From an uncultured Pirellula sp. (lineage in GTDB: Bacteria; Planctomycetota; Planctomycetia; Pirellulales; Pirellulaceae): 64,000 bases of DNA. Positions 26,521-38,100 of this stretch are shown here, in pieces (positions within the stretch are counted from its first letter, which is position 1; every line of letters starts with the position of its first letter). Below the pieces are notes generated by a model. It ran no database searches. It saw nothing but the letters and a program-made list of their open reading frames with translations, and was not told where the DNA came from. The stretch lies in the NCBI GenBank assembly GCA_903892355.1, contig CAITIE010000064.1, positions 124,001-188,000 on the forward strand, given 5' to 3'. The position numbers and the translations under genes were made by a program.

Positions 26521-27987
26521 TCACACGCCAAAGGCACTCTTGATCTTCTTCACGGCCTCCGCTATCTCAGTGCCTTTGTAGTACTCGTCCAGTGGATAGC
26601 ACCCTGAGGGCAATCCGTTACGAGGGGCGGTAGTGCAGTCCGAAAACGTCCGACAGATTAGCTTGCGCTGACTCTTTCGCTGGAGGATGGAATCCATCAG
26701 TACCTGCGGGTACGACAGCACGGTGCGGCCCAACCCCACGAAGTCGGTCCAGCCCTCGCGTACATTATGCTGCGCTGAATGAGGCAAGTACTCTTGCAAG
26801 TAGGAATAGCCCGATCCCACCACGAGTAGTTCGGGAAAGGCTCGTTTGATTTGTCGCGTCGCCGAAAAATGCTTGGAAACGGAAATCAAAGGGTCCTCGT
26901 GCGGCTGGTAGCCATCCGATGGCGGGAATGCAGCCGGGCGAAGTAGATGGGGCGTGTAATAAGGGCTTCCGGCGGTAACATTGAGAAGTTGTACCCCTGC
27001 ATCTTTCAGCCAGCCTATCAGAACCAAAGTCTCGGTTAGATCCATGGACAGGGGGTCGGATTCCGAGAGGCCGAATCCATAGGCATAGGGAAGCAACTTC
27101 GAATAATCACGCGGACGACCTTGCCCGAGCCTCCCTTCGACCGCTGTTGCTGGATCGGGCTCGAATGGAACCATGTCGAACGCGCTCAGTCGAACGCCGA
27201 TTCCCAGTTCAGGAATCTGCTTTCGTACCGCCTCGATGATTTCCAGCAGGAGTCTTGCTCGATTCGCTAATGGTCCGCCGTATCCGTCGCGGCGTTTCCT
27301 CGCAGATAAGAATTCGTGCAACAAGTATCCATGACAGCACTTGATATCGACGAAATCCGCACCTGCCCAGCGAGCAATTTCGGCAGCTCGCACGTAGTCG
27401 CGAACCAACTGCTTGAGCTCTGGCTCGCTCAAAACCGCAGAGTCGTCCGAGACGCCGAATTTAGGATCGAGCAATGGGTGCCGATAAGCGACCCTCGGAT
27501 TCCAATGATGGTGGTCGGTCGGACGACAAAATCTGCCGGAGTGAGTCAGCTGAAAACCAACGGCCAAGTCCGAATCGTCTCCGTAGGCTTGAACGTGCGA
27601 TTGACGCAACGATACGAGCAGCAGCTTGATATCTTCTCGATTGCTCTCTTGGATCACCAGTTGATTTGGGTTCGCACGTCCATCGGGATGGACCGCCATC
27701 GCTTCGCCACCCCAGATCAGTTTTGCGCCCGATTCCCCGAACCGCTCCCAACGCCGTTTCATGGGTGCCGTCATCCCGCCGGTCAATGTCCCGTCCCAAC
27801 CTTCCATCGGCTGCACCGCGATCCTGTTACCAATCCGTCGACCGTTCCACAGAACGCCTTTGGATAAGGGGGACGCATCCCCGATTTCGAGCGAGTCGTC
27901 GATCGGTAATTCAATGCCCAAGAACGCTGTGTGCTGCCGGAACGCCTCCGGGGTTTTCAGCGATGCGATTTTCGTCAGTTGGTACAT
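26521..27987 (-). CDS. Old-yellow-enzyme family NADH:flavin oxidoreductase
   Basis: A 488-residue FMN-binding TIM barrel. OYE landmarks are NRIAVQPMEGWDG near the start, GFQLTHSGRFCRP, AGADFVDIKCCHGYLLHEFLS (active-site HGYLLxxFLS) and DGYGGPLANRARLLLEI. The C-terminal segment from about residue 440 has three cysteines in CRTFSDC and, eleven residues on, GCYPLDEYY; these do not match the 4Fe-4S spacing of dienoyl-CoA reductases, and no FAD/NAD domain follows. The substrate is unknown, probably an activated alkene. An AGGTGGG precedes the ATG. It is the last gene of the purQ-panC-lgt-OYE string, 8 bp from lgt. Confidence 0.9.
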   Translation of the reverse strand: MYQLTKIASLKTPEAFRQHTAFLGIELPIDDSLEIGDASPLSKGVLWNGRRIGNRIAVQPMEGWDGTLTGGMTAPMKRRWERFGESGAKLIWGGEAMAVHPDGRANPNQLVIQESNREDIKLLLVSLRQSHVQAYGDDSDLAVGFQLTHSGRFCRPTDHHHWNPRVAYRHPLLDPKFGVSDDSAVLSEPELKQLVRDYVRAAEIARWAGADFVDIKCCHGYLLHEFLSARKRRDGYGGPLANRARLLLEIIEAVRKQIPELGIGVRLSAFDMVPFEPDPATAVEGRLGQGRPRDYSKLLPYAYGFGLSESDPLSMDLTETLVLIGWLKDAGVQLLNVTAGSPYYTPHLLRPAAFPPSDGYQPHEDPLISVSKHFSATRQIKRAFPELLVVGSGYSYLQEYLPHSAQHNVREGWTDFVGLGRTVLSYPQVLMDSILQRKSQRKLICRTFSDCTTAPRNGLPSGCYPLDEYYKGTEIAEAVKKIKSAFGV

Positions 27988-27995
27988 AGACCCAC

Positions 27996-29279
27996 CTAAG
28001 GAGCAATGGGGGAGATGGCAACGTTACTCGGTCTTCGAAAAGCCATGATGATCATGATGACCCCGGAGGTGATGCCGAGAATACTAATCCACTGCGCAAT
28101 GCTCAATTGAGTCCCAAACTGGCCGGCTTCATCCACTCGTATAATTTCTTCGAGCACTCTTAATATACCGTATGCGATCAAGCTGGAACCGAACACTAAT
28201 CCGGATCGGCGATGCCAATTTGGGATGGAGGATGACCAAAGGAAGAGAAGGAATGCGCTGATGGATGCGTAGATTTGGGCAGGGTGAACCCGCAGGCTTG
28301 TGCGAGGGAAGTCTTCCGGTTGTAGGCGAAACCCTTTGCGATCGACCTCGATCGAGCCTTCGAGTTCCGGCAATGCCAGCACGTCTCTCGCGGTTCGGGG
28401 GGGCAGGGAGTGAAACTCGAGCGAGTCCATCAACTGGCCCGGGCGGATCGAATGCCCTTCGGCCCAACTACCTGGATCGACTCGTTCAATGCGAGCGTTT
28501 TGATCGGAATTGCCCGCGGTGTGTATGCCGAGGAGTAAACCGCGGTGAAGTTGATCGACATACGCGGGTGCTCCACGAGGAAACGCAATGGTGGGTAACT
28601 CGGATTCACAGATCCCCCCGTAACAGCAACCATTCAGAAGGCACCCGATCCGACCAAATGAGAGTCCGATAAAAAATGCGGGTACGATTGCATCAATCAG
28701 TGGAATCGGTGCTATCCGATTGCGATAGGTCCATATCAAGATACCGATCAGCCCACCGATAGCACTGCCGTAGACGACCAATCCACCCTCGGTGAATTGA
28801 AGTGCAACCCAGAGTTTCGACATCAAAGTGTCCCCTCCGAGCTCGTCCCATTTTTGTACGATGTAAAAAAGCCGGGCTCCGATGAGACCACTGACGACAG
28901 TCCATAGGGCGAGCGCCATGAATGCATCGAGGGAGACCCCAAGGCGTTCAACCCGTTTTTTTGCGACCCATACAGCGCAGGCGACCCCGAGCATCATCAT
29001 GACACCGTACCCTCGGACCGGAAGACCGACGATCATTTCCTCTCCGGCGTCGATGGGAATGCGAGTTTCCATGGCGGGTAGCAAGATTCCAAAAATCACT
29101 GCTCCAATCCCCCAATTCACGACTCCATCGCGAACCACATCCTGAATGTTGCCATGTTTCCTGGACAGAAGGATCAGTGCCCCAATGTAGGCTAGCAGCC
29201 CAATTACGGACCAGCTAACCACGCCGAACATGGGCAATGGGCCGATCGTGTGAGGTAGGTAGAACAACGTCTGCCGCAT
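27996..29279 (-). CDS. lgt: Prolipoprotein diacylglyceryl transferase with PDZ-like insertion
   Basis: A polytopic membrane enzyme that transfers diacylglyceryl to the lipobox cysteine. VRGYGVMMMLGVACA, the GARLFYIVQ segment, EGGLVVYG and the signature GRIGCLLNGCCYGG are present, as is the late RVHPAQIYAS. At 427 residues it is far longer than the usual 260-300. About 100 extra residues sit between GCCYGG and HPAQIY and include ARIERVDPGSWAEGHSIRPG, which resembles a PDZ carboxylate-loop and helix pattern. The AAGGAG Shine-Dalgarno is nine bases from the ATG. It would service the lipoproteins encoded in this window. Confidence 0.93.
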   Translation of the reverse strand: MRQTLFYLPHTIGPLPMFGVVSWSVIGLLAYIGALILLSRKHGNIQDVVRDGVVNWGIGAVIFGILLPAMETRIPIDAGEEMIVGLPVRGYGVMMMLGVACAVWVAKKRVERLGVSLDAFMALALWTVVSGLIGARLFYIVQKWDELGGDTLMSKLWVALQFTEGGLVVYGSAIGGLIGILIWTYRNRIAPIPLIDAIVPAFFIGLSFGRIGCLLNGCCYGGICESELPTIAFPRGAPAYVDQLHRGLLLGIHTAGNSDQNARIERVDPGSWAEGHSIRPGQLMDSLEFHSLPPRTARDVLALPELEGSIEVDRKGFRLQPEDFPRTSLRVHPAQIYASISAFLLFLWSSSIPNWHRRSGLVFGSSLIAYGILRVLEEIIRVDEAGQFGTQLSIAQWISILGITSGVIMIIMAFRRPSNVAISPIAP

Positions 29280-29326
29280 GCTGAAATCTCCTTAATGGCA
29301 AGCGGTGAAGGAAACGATCCCGCGCC

Positions 29327-30175
29327 TCATTGTACCTGAAGTAGGCTGTTGTCGATCAGGCGCGTCGTCCCGACTCGTACCGCTATGATCGCTACTGCTG
29401 GGCTATCCAAATCCGACCGTTGCTCCATCGTATCGGGATCCACAATGGCGGCGTAATCGATCGAATCGACAGGAGCTTTTTCCAAAACTTCGTTCATCGC
29501 CGATTCGATTCTCGAAACACTCCGTTGACCATCGTCAATCATGGATTGCGCCTGTGACAACGCATGCCATAATCCCAAGGCCCGCACCCGTTCGGTTGCG
29601 GATAAATACCGGTTGCGGCTGCTCATTGCCAAGCCATCGGGTTCTCGGATGGTTTCGCATGACTGGACGAGTATTGGCACGTTCAGATCGCGTACCATGG
29701 CGCTGATCACGGCGACTTGTTGGTAGTCCTTGCGGCCAAAATATGCGACTTGGGCTGGAAGCATATTGAAAAGTTTCAAGACGATCGTGGTCACGCCTCG
29801 AAAATGGCCGGGCCTGATCTTCCCTTCCCAGTTCGCTGCAACAGCGGGTGGTTCGACAAACGTAGAGTGCCCGAGCGGGTACATATGGTCTTTGCTCGGC
29901 ACGAAGACGAAATCGCAACCGACCGATGCGAGTTTCTCAAGATCCGAATCGAGCGTGCGGGGGTACTTGGCAAAATCCTCATTCGGACCAAACTGCGATG
30001 GATTCACAAAGACAGTGGTGACCGCGATCTCGCATTCCCGTTTGGCTTCTCGAACCAGCGATAGATGCCCATCGTGCAACGCTCCCATCGTAGGAACGAG
30101 CCCAATCCTTTTCCCATGGCGTCTCGCGAAGTCCAATTGGGCATAAATATCTTCCGGACTCGAGAGAACCTTCAT
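29327..30175 (-). CDS. panC: Pantothenate synthetase
   Basis: A 282-residue enzyme that condenses pantoate and beta-alanine with ATP to form pantothenate, the coenzyme A precursor. The HIGH-type nucleotide motif is GLVPTMGALHDGHLSLV. FVNPSQFGPNEDFAKYPRT, GHFRGVTTIVLKLFN, YFGRKDYQQ and the KMSKS-like AMSSRNRYLS complete the active site. It starts 3 bp after the purQ stop and ends 47 bp before lgt. It is the only pantothenate gene in view. Confidence 0.96.
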   Translation of the reverse strand: MKVLSSPEDIYAQLDFARRHGKRIGLVPTMGALHDGHLSLVREAKRECEIAVTTVFVNPSQFGPNEDFAKYPRTLDSDLEKLASVGCDFVFVPSKDHMYPLGHSTFVEPPAVAANWEGKIRPGHFRGVTTIVLKLFNMLPAQVAYFGRKDYQQVAVISAMVRDLNVPILVQSCETIREPDGLAMSSRNRYLSATERVRALGLWHALSQAQSMIDDGQRSVSRIESAMNEVLEKAPVDSIDYAAIVDPDTMEQRSDLDSPAVAIIAVRVGTTRLIDNSLLQVQ

Positions 30176-30178
30176 GTG

Positions 30179-30964
30179 TTATCCGAAGTAAGCAACTGCA
30201 TTCTCGAAAATCTTGAGTCCTTCGCCGTGAGTTGGCAATGGATTCAATCGCGTCCATGATGGATGGTTGGTCGGGAACAGAAATCGTTCGGGATGGGGCA
30301 TCAAACCAAAAATACGCCCGGAGGGATCGCAAATCCCCGCGACATTCCACTCGGCCCCATTCGGATTGTCTGGAAAGGCTAGCCCTGCATCGCATGTTTG
30401 GCCATCCGCTTTGCAGTAGCGAATCGCGATTTGATGGCGCTCGTGCAGCATCGTTCGAGCTTGTTCGTCGCGCATCAAGAAGCGGCCTTCGGCGTGGGCC
30501 ATAGGCAAGTAAATCTTCTCGATGCCTCTCAAGAATACACAGTGATTCGACTCTGGCTTGAGATGTACCCACCTGGACTCAAACCTTCCTTGCAAATTCC
30601 AGGTCAATGTCGCCGGGGGATTCGTCAGCCCGGAATCGAAAAAGATCCCCAACCGCATCATGATTTGGAAACCGTTGCAGATCCCGAGGACCAGCCGATC
30701 CTCTTCCCGAAACATTTCCAGAGTTTCGGCCAAACGGGTCTGCCATTGAACCGCTGCGATCCGACCAGCCGCGATGTCGTCCCCATAACTGAACCCACCT
30801 GGGAAGCAAAGAATTTGGTAACTGCGAGCCAAGTCTGGATGCTCGATCAACTGGTTCACGTGCAATCGATGGGCCTCGGCACCTGCAAGTTCGAATGCGT
30901 AGGCGGTTTCAACATCGCAATTGGTTCCCGGTGCACGGACTACGAGCACTTTCGGCTTGGCCAT
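30179..30964 (-). CDS. purQ: Phosphoribosylformylglycinamidine synthase I (glutaminase subunit)
   Basis: A 261-residue class I glutamine amidotransferase domain that provides ammonia to PurL in purine synthesis. VLVVRAPGTNCDVETA starts the protein, the nucleophile elbow is VLGICNGFQIM, GGFSYGDD gives the oxyanion region, and the His/Glu pair is in LMPHPERF. It is somewhat longer than small PurQ proteins and lacks the synthetase domain of the large fused enzyme, so separate PurS and PurL should exist elsewhere. It heads the minus-strand operon with panC, lgt and the OYE gene. Confidence 0.93.
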   Translation of the reverse strand: MAKPKVLVVRAPGTNCDVETAYAFELAGAEAHRLHVNQLIEHPDLARSYQILCFPGGFSYGDDIAAGRIAAVQWQTRLAETLEMFREEDRLVLGICNGFQIMMRLGIFFDSGLTNPPATLTWNLQGRFESRWVHLKPESNHCVFLRGIEKIYLPMAHAEGRFLMRDEQARTMLHERHQIAIRYCKADGQTCDAGLAFPDNPNGAEWNVAGICDPSGRIFGLMPHPERFLFPTNHPSWTRLNPLPTHGEGLKIFENAVAYFG

Positions 30965-31255
30965 CCTCGGTGATTTCCTCTAGCAAATAGAACGGAATTG
31001 TTCATGGATTCCATCGGCGCCCGAATCGCGGTGCCCTAAACGCGTTGCCCTAAACGTCTCGGGGATCGAAAACGCATGCCGTAACGACCTCTGGAGCAAC
31101 GCCCAATGGAAAGTCCATTTTAGACGAGCATCCTACCCGTAGAACCCCGGTCACGGCAATCCAGGCGGAGAACCCGCCGCGAGAAAAGAGGGTGGAGTTA
31201 GCCCCCGTCCAAGAAAAAAACGAGTCGCTGCGCTCTGGTTTCTCCCGCAAAGCCT

Positions 31256-31966
31256 TTAGGACGGCACCTGTTCGCCCCCTTCGTCGCTCAACACCGCTTG
31301 CAATTCTCTCATGGCTGCGACATTCCTAGAACTTCCGGAATGGATCAGGAGCGAACGCAAATTATTGAGAATCCGATGCAACCATTGGTGTTCGTTGCAA
31401 ACGGGGAACCATTCTTCTCCTGGTTGCCTCGATTGCCCAACGATGCGCTCGACCATTTGTGTCGCTTCGCCGTCGGAAAGTAAACGACCACCATGAAACG
31501 GGTCGACCAACATCCGGTCGTTCCCCACATGAACACGGGCTAAGAAATGCCCTGGGCTGTTAATTCCCTCCACCGTTAAACCGACACGTTCCGCAACCGA
31601 TTTGTAGACAAGAGTCAGTGTTATTGGCAATCCTCGCTTGGTCTCGAGCACACGAGGAATCAAACTGTTGTCGATCTCGAAGTAATGTTGAGGGTCACCC
31701 CGAAATCCCATCTCGTCAAAGAGCACTTCGTGGAGTTGGGCTACCAATGCCTCTGGGGACGGATGATGCACTCTCCGCTTGACGGTCGACGCCAACTCTT
31801 CGATCGCTTCGAGGGATACGACAGGGGATTGATTGGGTAAGAAGTGAAGTGCGATACCCAACGCCCCGCAGAGCAATCGCTCTGAGGATTTCGGTGCCTC
31901 TAACGCCAGTTCGAAAAAATCAAAGGCGCTTTCCTGACAGTATTTTGGCCTTCGACGCATTCCCAT
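31256..31966 (-). CDS. SirB1/transglutaminase-like family protein
   Basis: A 236-residue soluble protein of the SirB1 (YchA) family, related to transglutaminase-like folds. The conserved core is FEIDNSLIPRVLETKRGLP, followed by LVYKSVAERVGLTVEGINSP and GHFLARV, then LVDPFHGGRLL. The family's biochemical role is unknown. It follows the AddBA gene by 144 bp on the same strand and may be the last gene of that transcription unit. There is a weak GC stem then seven Ts (about 31205-31230, minus sense) downstream, which I did not call as a terminator. Confidence 0.87.
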   Translation of the reverse strand: MGMRRRPKYCQESAFDFFELALEAPKSSERLLCGALGIALHFLPNQSPVVSLEAIEELASTVKRRVHHPSPEALVAQLHEVLFDEMGFRGDPQHYFEIDNSLIPRVLETKRGLPITLTLVYKSVAERVGLTVEGINSPGHFLARVHVGNDRMLVDPFHGGRLLSDGEATQMVERIVGQSRQPGEEWFPVCNEHQWLHRILNNLRSLLIHSGSSRNVAAMRELQAVLSDEGGEQVPS

Positions 31967-32110
31967 TCAATTTCGTTCGTTTGCTCTTATGGGCCGCAAC
32001 CAAGTTGCATCGCTTCGCTCCCCAAACCCCCGAAGCTAGCTTACCTAGAACCGATCAACTGTCCAATGGTCCTCTTCCATCGGACCTACTCAATGATGAT
32101 AACTTCATTG

Positions 32111-35100
32111 CTAAAAATCGTTTCCGATCGATTCGACCTTGTTTTCGCTCAGCAGAACCAACGTCGATTGGACGAGATCCGGATGGAGCGAGAACTGCCG
32201 GCAGAGAACTCGACGGTATGCGTTCAATTGCGGCGCATGAACCTCTTTGCGGCTTTCGATCCAGGCCCCTAGGTCCTCTCCCTCGCCTCGTTGGTCGGTC
32301 TTGAAGTCGAGGATCTCGGCGCGAATTACTCGATCTCCATCGAGCCCCAGCACGCATCGATCGATCACTCCTCGTATCAAGGCCCCATCGAGCAATTGGA
32401 GCAACCGTCGTTCGGTACTTACCTGCAGTCGCAGCAGTTGGGGCTGGTTCCACGAGGAATAGCGGTCGCGGCTCAAAGCATTGCGAATTTCGGGTGATTC
32501 GCAATACGCCATGAACTTGTCGATCCACTGACCCAATCGCAGTTGCGTCATTTCCTCTTGGGTCAACGTCGCCGACGCGATGTTCGTCAGCATCTTTTTT
32601 GTGGGATGGAAGTCCTCAATCCAGCCGCGTACTTCTTCGAACCAACGGTGTACCAGTTTTCCGACGACGGTCCCTACAACCTCTTCCGGCTTCCACAAGG
32701 CAGCTATCTCGGAACTGATTCGCTCCTTGAGTTGGCTAGGAGCGACCCAGTCGGCCTTTTCCGCTCCAGGCTTTCCTTGCGCCAAAGCAACTCGGACCCG
32801 ACGTGGTTCGACGATTTTCGAGGCTGCGGCCGCGTGCATTTTCACAGAGGATCCATCCACTTCGGTCGAATACCAGTGCGGTTTGCCTCGTTCGACGATA
32901 ACGGTACCGGGTTGTTCCCACGCCGCAGGATCCGAGGCATGAATAGAATGAAGAACCGATCCCCATCGCTTCTTTTGAGTCTTAGAAGGGGATGTGTACA
33001 TGTACAACGCTTGTCGTGCACGGGTCAGCGCGACGTAGAACAAGCACAACGCTTCTCCGAGTTTTTGCTGCTGCATTTCCGCATGGGCGACCTGCCACGC
33101 CTCGCCCATGTACTTCAATAGCTGATGATTCATGGAACGCATGATCCCAATCGGCGCCGACATTCGGTCGGGACGCATGACGATGTAGTCGTTGGTGGTA
33201 CGTGTGATCGCTTGGTCGAGCGTTGGCAAAAACACCGCGTCGAACTCGAGTCCTTTCGATTGGTGGATCGTCATGACCCGAACCTTGCTCTCCCCTGGCA
33301 AGGCCATGCGGTGACGTTCGATAAAATCGAGAAACTCATGGATCTGAGCCTGGCCGAAGGTATCGAACCGGTACGCCTCCTCAATCAATTGCTGCATGCG
33401 CTGTTGATCCCGTACCGTGCATTCCTCCGCGATCCCATTGACGAGCCAGCTTACCAATCCACCAAATCCGAATGCTGCCAGTCTTTCACGAAGATTTGCA
33501 GAGAGCCGATTGGGATCCCCCTGTAGCGACTCGTCCCACAGTCGAATCATCGGAGAATGCTTGAGATGGAAATGGGCTAACGTATCTCCTGGATGATCCG
33601 CCAGTTGCAAGGCGCTCATGACCAATAGGATCGGTGCGGTATCGGTGAGGGGATTTCCGCCTTCCTGGCTCGCCTCGACACCCAGCTCCCGAAGCCTGGA
33701 AATGATGGTTGCAATGTCTCGGTTCGCCCGCGTCAGCACACCGATTGTGACGTGCGGGGCTTCGCGATGCAGTTCGGCGATGCGTTCCGCCACCTCCTTG
33801 AAAAGGTCGGGGCTGCTCCGCAACCCCTCGTTATCTTTGTTCTCTTGCACGTTGGCATTCCGAAACTCGACATACCCTGCCAAGTCCGCTTTGGCCGTTT
33901 TGTGATCGGCGAAATACCGATCCAGCCATTGTTGGACCAACGCATGCCGACGGCCGTCCTCTTTTTTCTTGCCATCTTCACCGATGAAATTATCGTGCTC
34001 GGGTAACCGTCGGAAGGTTTCGTTCACAAAGTCGATCACTGCTGAGGAACTGCGACGGCTCTCGGTGAGTTTTTGATCCTTGACGTTCTTGATTTGCTGC
34101 CCGACCGACTCAAAAATCTCGGAGACACCTCCGCGCCATGAATAGATGGCTTGCTTGGTATCTCCAACGCAAAAGAATGACTTCGCACCATCCGAAGGAT
34201 TAACGTTCTCGACGATCGCTTCTGCGAAGGGTTTGACGATTCCCCATTGCACGGGCGAGGTGTCTTGAAACTCGTCGAGCAACAGATGGTCGACAGAGCA
34301 GTCCATGCGGTGTGCAATGCTTTGCATGTTAGGCTTGTTGTCGCTCGTTTCTTGAGCGGCATCACCGTCTGCAACAGCATCACCGACTGCAACAACATCA
34401 CCGACTGCAACAACATCACCGACTGCAACAACATCACCGTCTGCAACAGCATCACCGACTGCAACTGGCTGGCCGACTTCCTTGGATCGGTTCGCTTCCA
34501 CCGTCGCTCGCATCCATTGCGATAACCGTTCAGCGACATCGCTAAACGTAACCATCCGCCGCGTTTGCTTGATCTCCCTCAAGCATCGATCGAACTCCAC
34601 CAGGACTTGGTACGCCGCTTCATTTTGCAATCGTCGGTAGGTCAAGGCGGAGGTGAGGGCATAGCCTGACAAGACTCGGACTGCGTCGCGCATCGAGACA
34701 CTGATCGGCTTGTTGTAGTAGGTTGGTTCGTCTTCAAGGCAGGCGAGCGCTAGCGTGGATGTCAGGAAGCCTTCCCAGTCGCTCTCGAGGAATTGGATGC
34801 GGAGTTTGTCTTTTCCTTTGGTCTGCTGATTATTCACCATGGAGGTAAGCTCCAGCACTTGCAAGGCTGCGTTGACTCGTTCCTCCGATGGTGCCGATGG
34901 AACATGCATCCGAGTCCAAGCTTCCTTGGGGGCTTGTCGGTAGAGTTCGTACGCGTCCGCGACGACCGATTCGATTTCCGCGCGGACGCCTCGAACCGCC
35001 TCGCCTTTAGAAAGCTGTGAGATCAATGATCGCAAGTGCCGGTATTCGATCGAATCGAACATCCGCGTGATCGCTTCGCGGTTGACTTGTTCTTCCTGCA

Positions 35101-38100
35101 CGGGATCGATCAGTGTCCAACCGGGTGGCAATTTCAGTTCGAGCGCAAATGACTTTGCGAGCTGTGAATAGAAACTATCGAGAGTGCTGACTCGAAATCG
35201 ATGGAGATGCGAGCAGAGCCGCGACAGTTGATACCGCACGGTTTCATGGGTGATCTTCATCGGTTGCAAAATATCGCAAAGCCGTTTGAAGCCTTCCTCG
35301 GTCTCGCATCCATCGGCCAGCCAACTCAAAACGCGGTGTAGGATTTCTCCCGCAGCTTTCCGTGTGAACGTGGTGGCTAAAATGGAATCGAGAGGTTGGT
35401 CGGTGAAAAGCAATCGAATGGCCCGCGAGGCGAGCTGGTACGTTTTACCCGTACCCGCCGACGCTAGGATCATTGAGGGATCGAACCACTCCGCAGGCGG
35501 AACGCCTTCGGCGAGCACCGGCTCCACGGAAATCCGCGTGGGCACGGGAACTTTTTTCAGCAAGTGCGGCCGCTCGGTCAAAGGATGAGGAACGTCGAGT
35601 TTCGAATCCTGGAAGCTTGCTATCGAAGGAGTACCGTTCGGCCCGCTTTCCGATTCTGGTTCGCTGCCTGACGCGTGAGCTTCGCCGCTTGTTTGAGTTT
35701 CGTCGCTAGTCTGTAGTTCGCTTCCATTTCGCTCCGCTGCCTCAGCTTGCAATTTTTCCTCGAGATCCCAGCTCCACGGACGTACGACTGTCCTTTGGAC
35801 GATCCCTTTGTAGTCATCCCAGTCCAGACGAATCTTGTTGCTCGGCGGCCAAAATACCCCTTCCAAAACACGATTGGCGAGTTCTTCGGCCGATTGGATG
35901 GCTGCGGCATGCTCCTCCAGCGTGAAATCGGCGGTTATAAATCGCGTTTGTTTCGCGTTCTTGGGGAGCAAGATATAACCGAATCGAACTTTGCTCAGGT
36001 CCTCGATCTGCAGCGTGGATATCAGTTTTCCATAAAGGGGAAGTTGCCAGTCTTGCCACGTACCGTCGGAAGCGAGATGGTTCTTTCGAGGCTCATCGGT
36101 GGTATCCCCCGTCTTGTAATCCCAGACTGCGTATTCGCCGGTTTCCTCTTTGTAGTCGATACGGTCGATCCGACCATGGATTTCCATGATTCCAGCGGGC
36201 AACTCCCATCGGATTCCTTTTCCTCGCTCCACCGTGTGCTCGATGTATTTGATTTCCCAGCCATCGCGAGCGTGGTTCGCTTGATGGATCGCAAACTCCT
36301 CGAACCGCAACTTTGCTTGTTCGATCTGGATCACCAACGCGGGTGGTTGCAATGAACCAAACATTCTTCGTGCGACCCGTGCCAATTCATCGTTCAGCCA
36401 ATTGGAGATCGCCTTAGGGTCGATCGATTTTGCGACATCGGACGTAATCAATCCTTCGAGGACTTTATGGACCAAATCGCCAAAACCGCCTCCATCGAGT
36501 TCCAGCGGCAGATGGTCGATCGCGCTGGCCCGTTCGATCTTTCTTAGATAAAACCTGTACGGGCATTCGCTATATTTTTTGAAGTCGGTGACCGCCATGT
36601 CGTGGATGCGACGCGCTGGATCGGGTTTGGGAATCGGTACGTTCGATTGCCCATGTCTCGCTTTCCAGCCTTCGATGACAACATTGCTCGGCTCGGGATC
36701 GGAAATCAACATCGTAACGCGTTGAGCGAGTTTCTCCGTCGGAACCGTCATCATCAATCGGCTAGGAGTCAATGAGTCGCCATCGCTGCTCAAGCGGTTC
36801 ATGATGAACTCAAGATGCTCTCGCGTATGGAGCAAGGTGAGCATCACATAAGCATCCCGAGCGTAACGCCTCGCGTTATCGATCAAGCCGAGTTCGCTTC
36901 GAAGTCGATTGGGTAAGAACGCGTCGGAGTTCACACTTTCGGGAAGTACGCCGTCGTGCATGCCTGTGAGCATCAGCACTGGCCGATCGTCGAGCGACAA
37001 TTCCAACCATCCGATCATCTCGATCGCAGCATCATCTACCAACGGCGGGATTTGCACCGAGTGCAGCTGCTGATGGATCCACCCCAAGCATTCGGTAAGA
37101 TCGATCTCTGCATCGAGGGCCGACGGAACCGCTGCCAATCGATCAAGGACTTCGTTGATCGCCCGGCAACCACGGTAGATGAGATTCCCATCCGATTGAT
37201 CGCGATCCACGGTGGATCGCCCGTACAATTCGATAAAAATCTGCCGCCAAGGCTCTGCCCATTGGCTCAATCGACGTTTTCCTTCGCGAAGGGGTTTTAG
37301 CCACGCATCGATCGCCTCAACAGTTGCAACAAATTCGGCGCGACCTTTGGCGTAAGGCCACTCAGGCACATTCACCGACCGCAAAAGGGTCGCTGCCAGG
37401 TACCCATCGATCGCGGCGAGGAATCTCGACGGCATCGGCACAGTTCGTGGTTCCCGGATCTCGCTCGAAGGGGGAGTCGTAGTCGTGTTTTGAGCATTTT
37501 GCGAGGATTCTGACTCGACCACCATGCGTCCATGTTCCAACAGCCAATCATGCACCGCAAAGGTGCGAATCAAATTGGAAAATGCCTCCATCGTTTGGTC
37601 GATCAAGTACTCCTCGATCGATTGCAGGACTTTCATCGGAGGCGTGTTGCGCACGGGTATCCCGGGACCGTACCGCAGTGGAACGCCTGACCGAGAGAGC
37701 GACTCCTGCAGCGAAGGAACCAAACTCACATCAGGGACTCCCACCGTGATCTCGGAGGGACTGTGCGTCGAGCCCAGGTGAGCGAGTTGGATCGCCAATT
37801 CGTCCGCGGCATCGCTGATCGTCGTTCGCACATGAATCTGTTCTTCGGAGATGGGTATCTCGAGATTCTGCCAATACTCCGACCGCAAGGTTCCATCCTG
37901 GTCAAACCCTTCGGCATAGGACTCAGGAGCACCGACGAGCGCCTTCACATTGGGTGCTATCGCCGCTAGAAACCGCCGTTGGGCTTGGTTCAAATCGACC
38001 GTACCGATCAATACAACTTCATGATCAATTCCGGTGACTTCGCCATGCTCGAGCGCGTATCGTCGTGCCGATTGGACATCCCAGAGCCCAGCTTCGTGGA

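Noticed and set aside
31205-31230. T7 run after the SirB1-like gene as an intrinsic terminator
   Set aside because: The run of seven Ts is real on the minus strand but the preceding sequence forms at most a three-base-pair stem.
34359-34466. Repeat array considered as CRISPR
   Set aside because: The units are contiguous 18-mers without spacers and in frame within a helicase gene.
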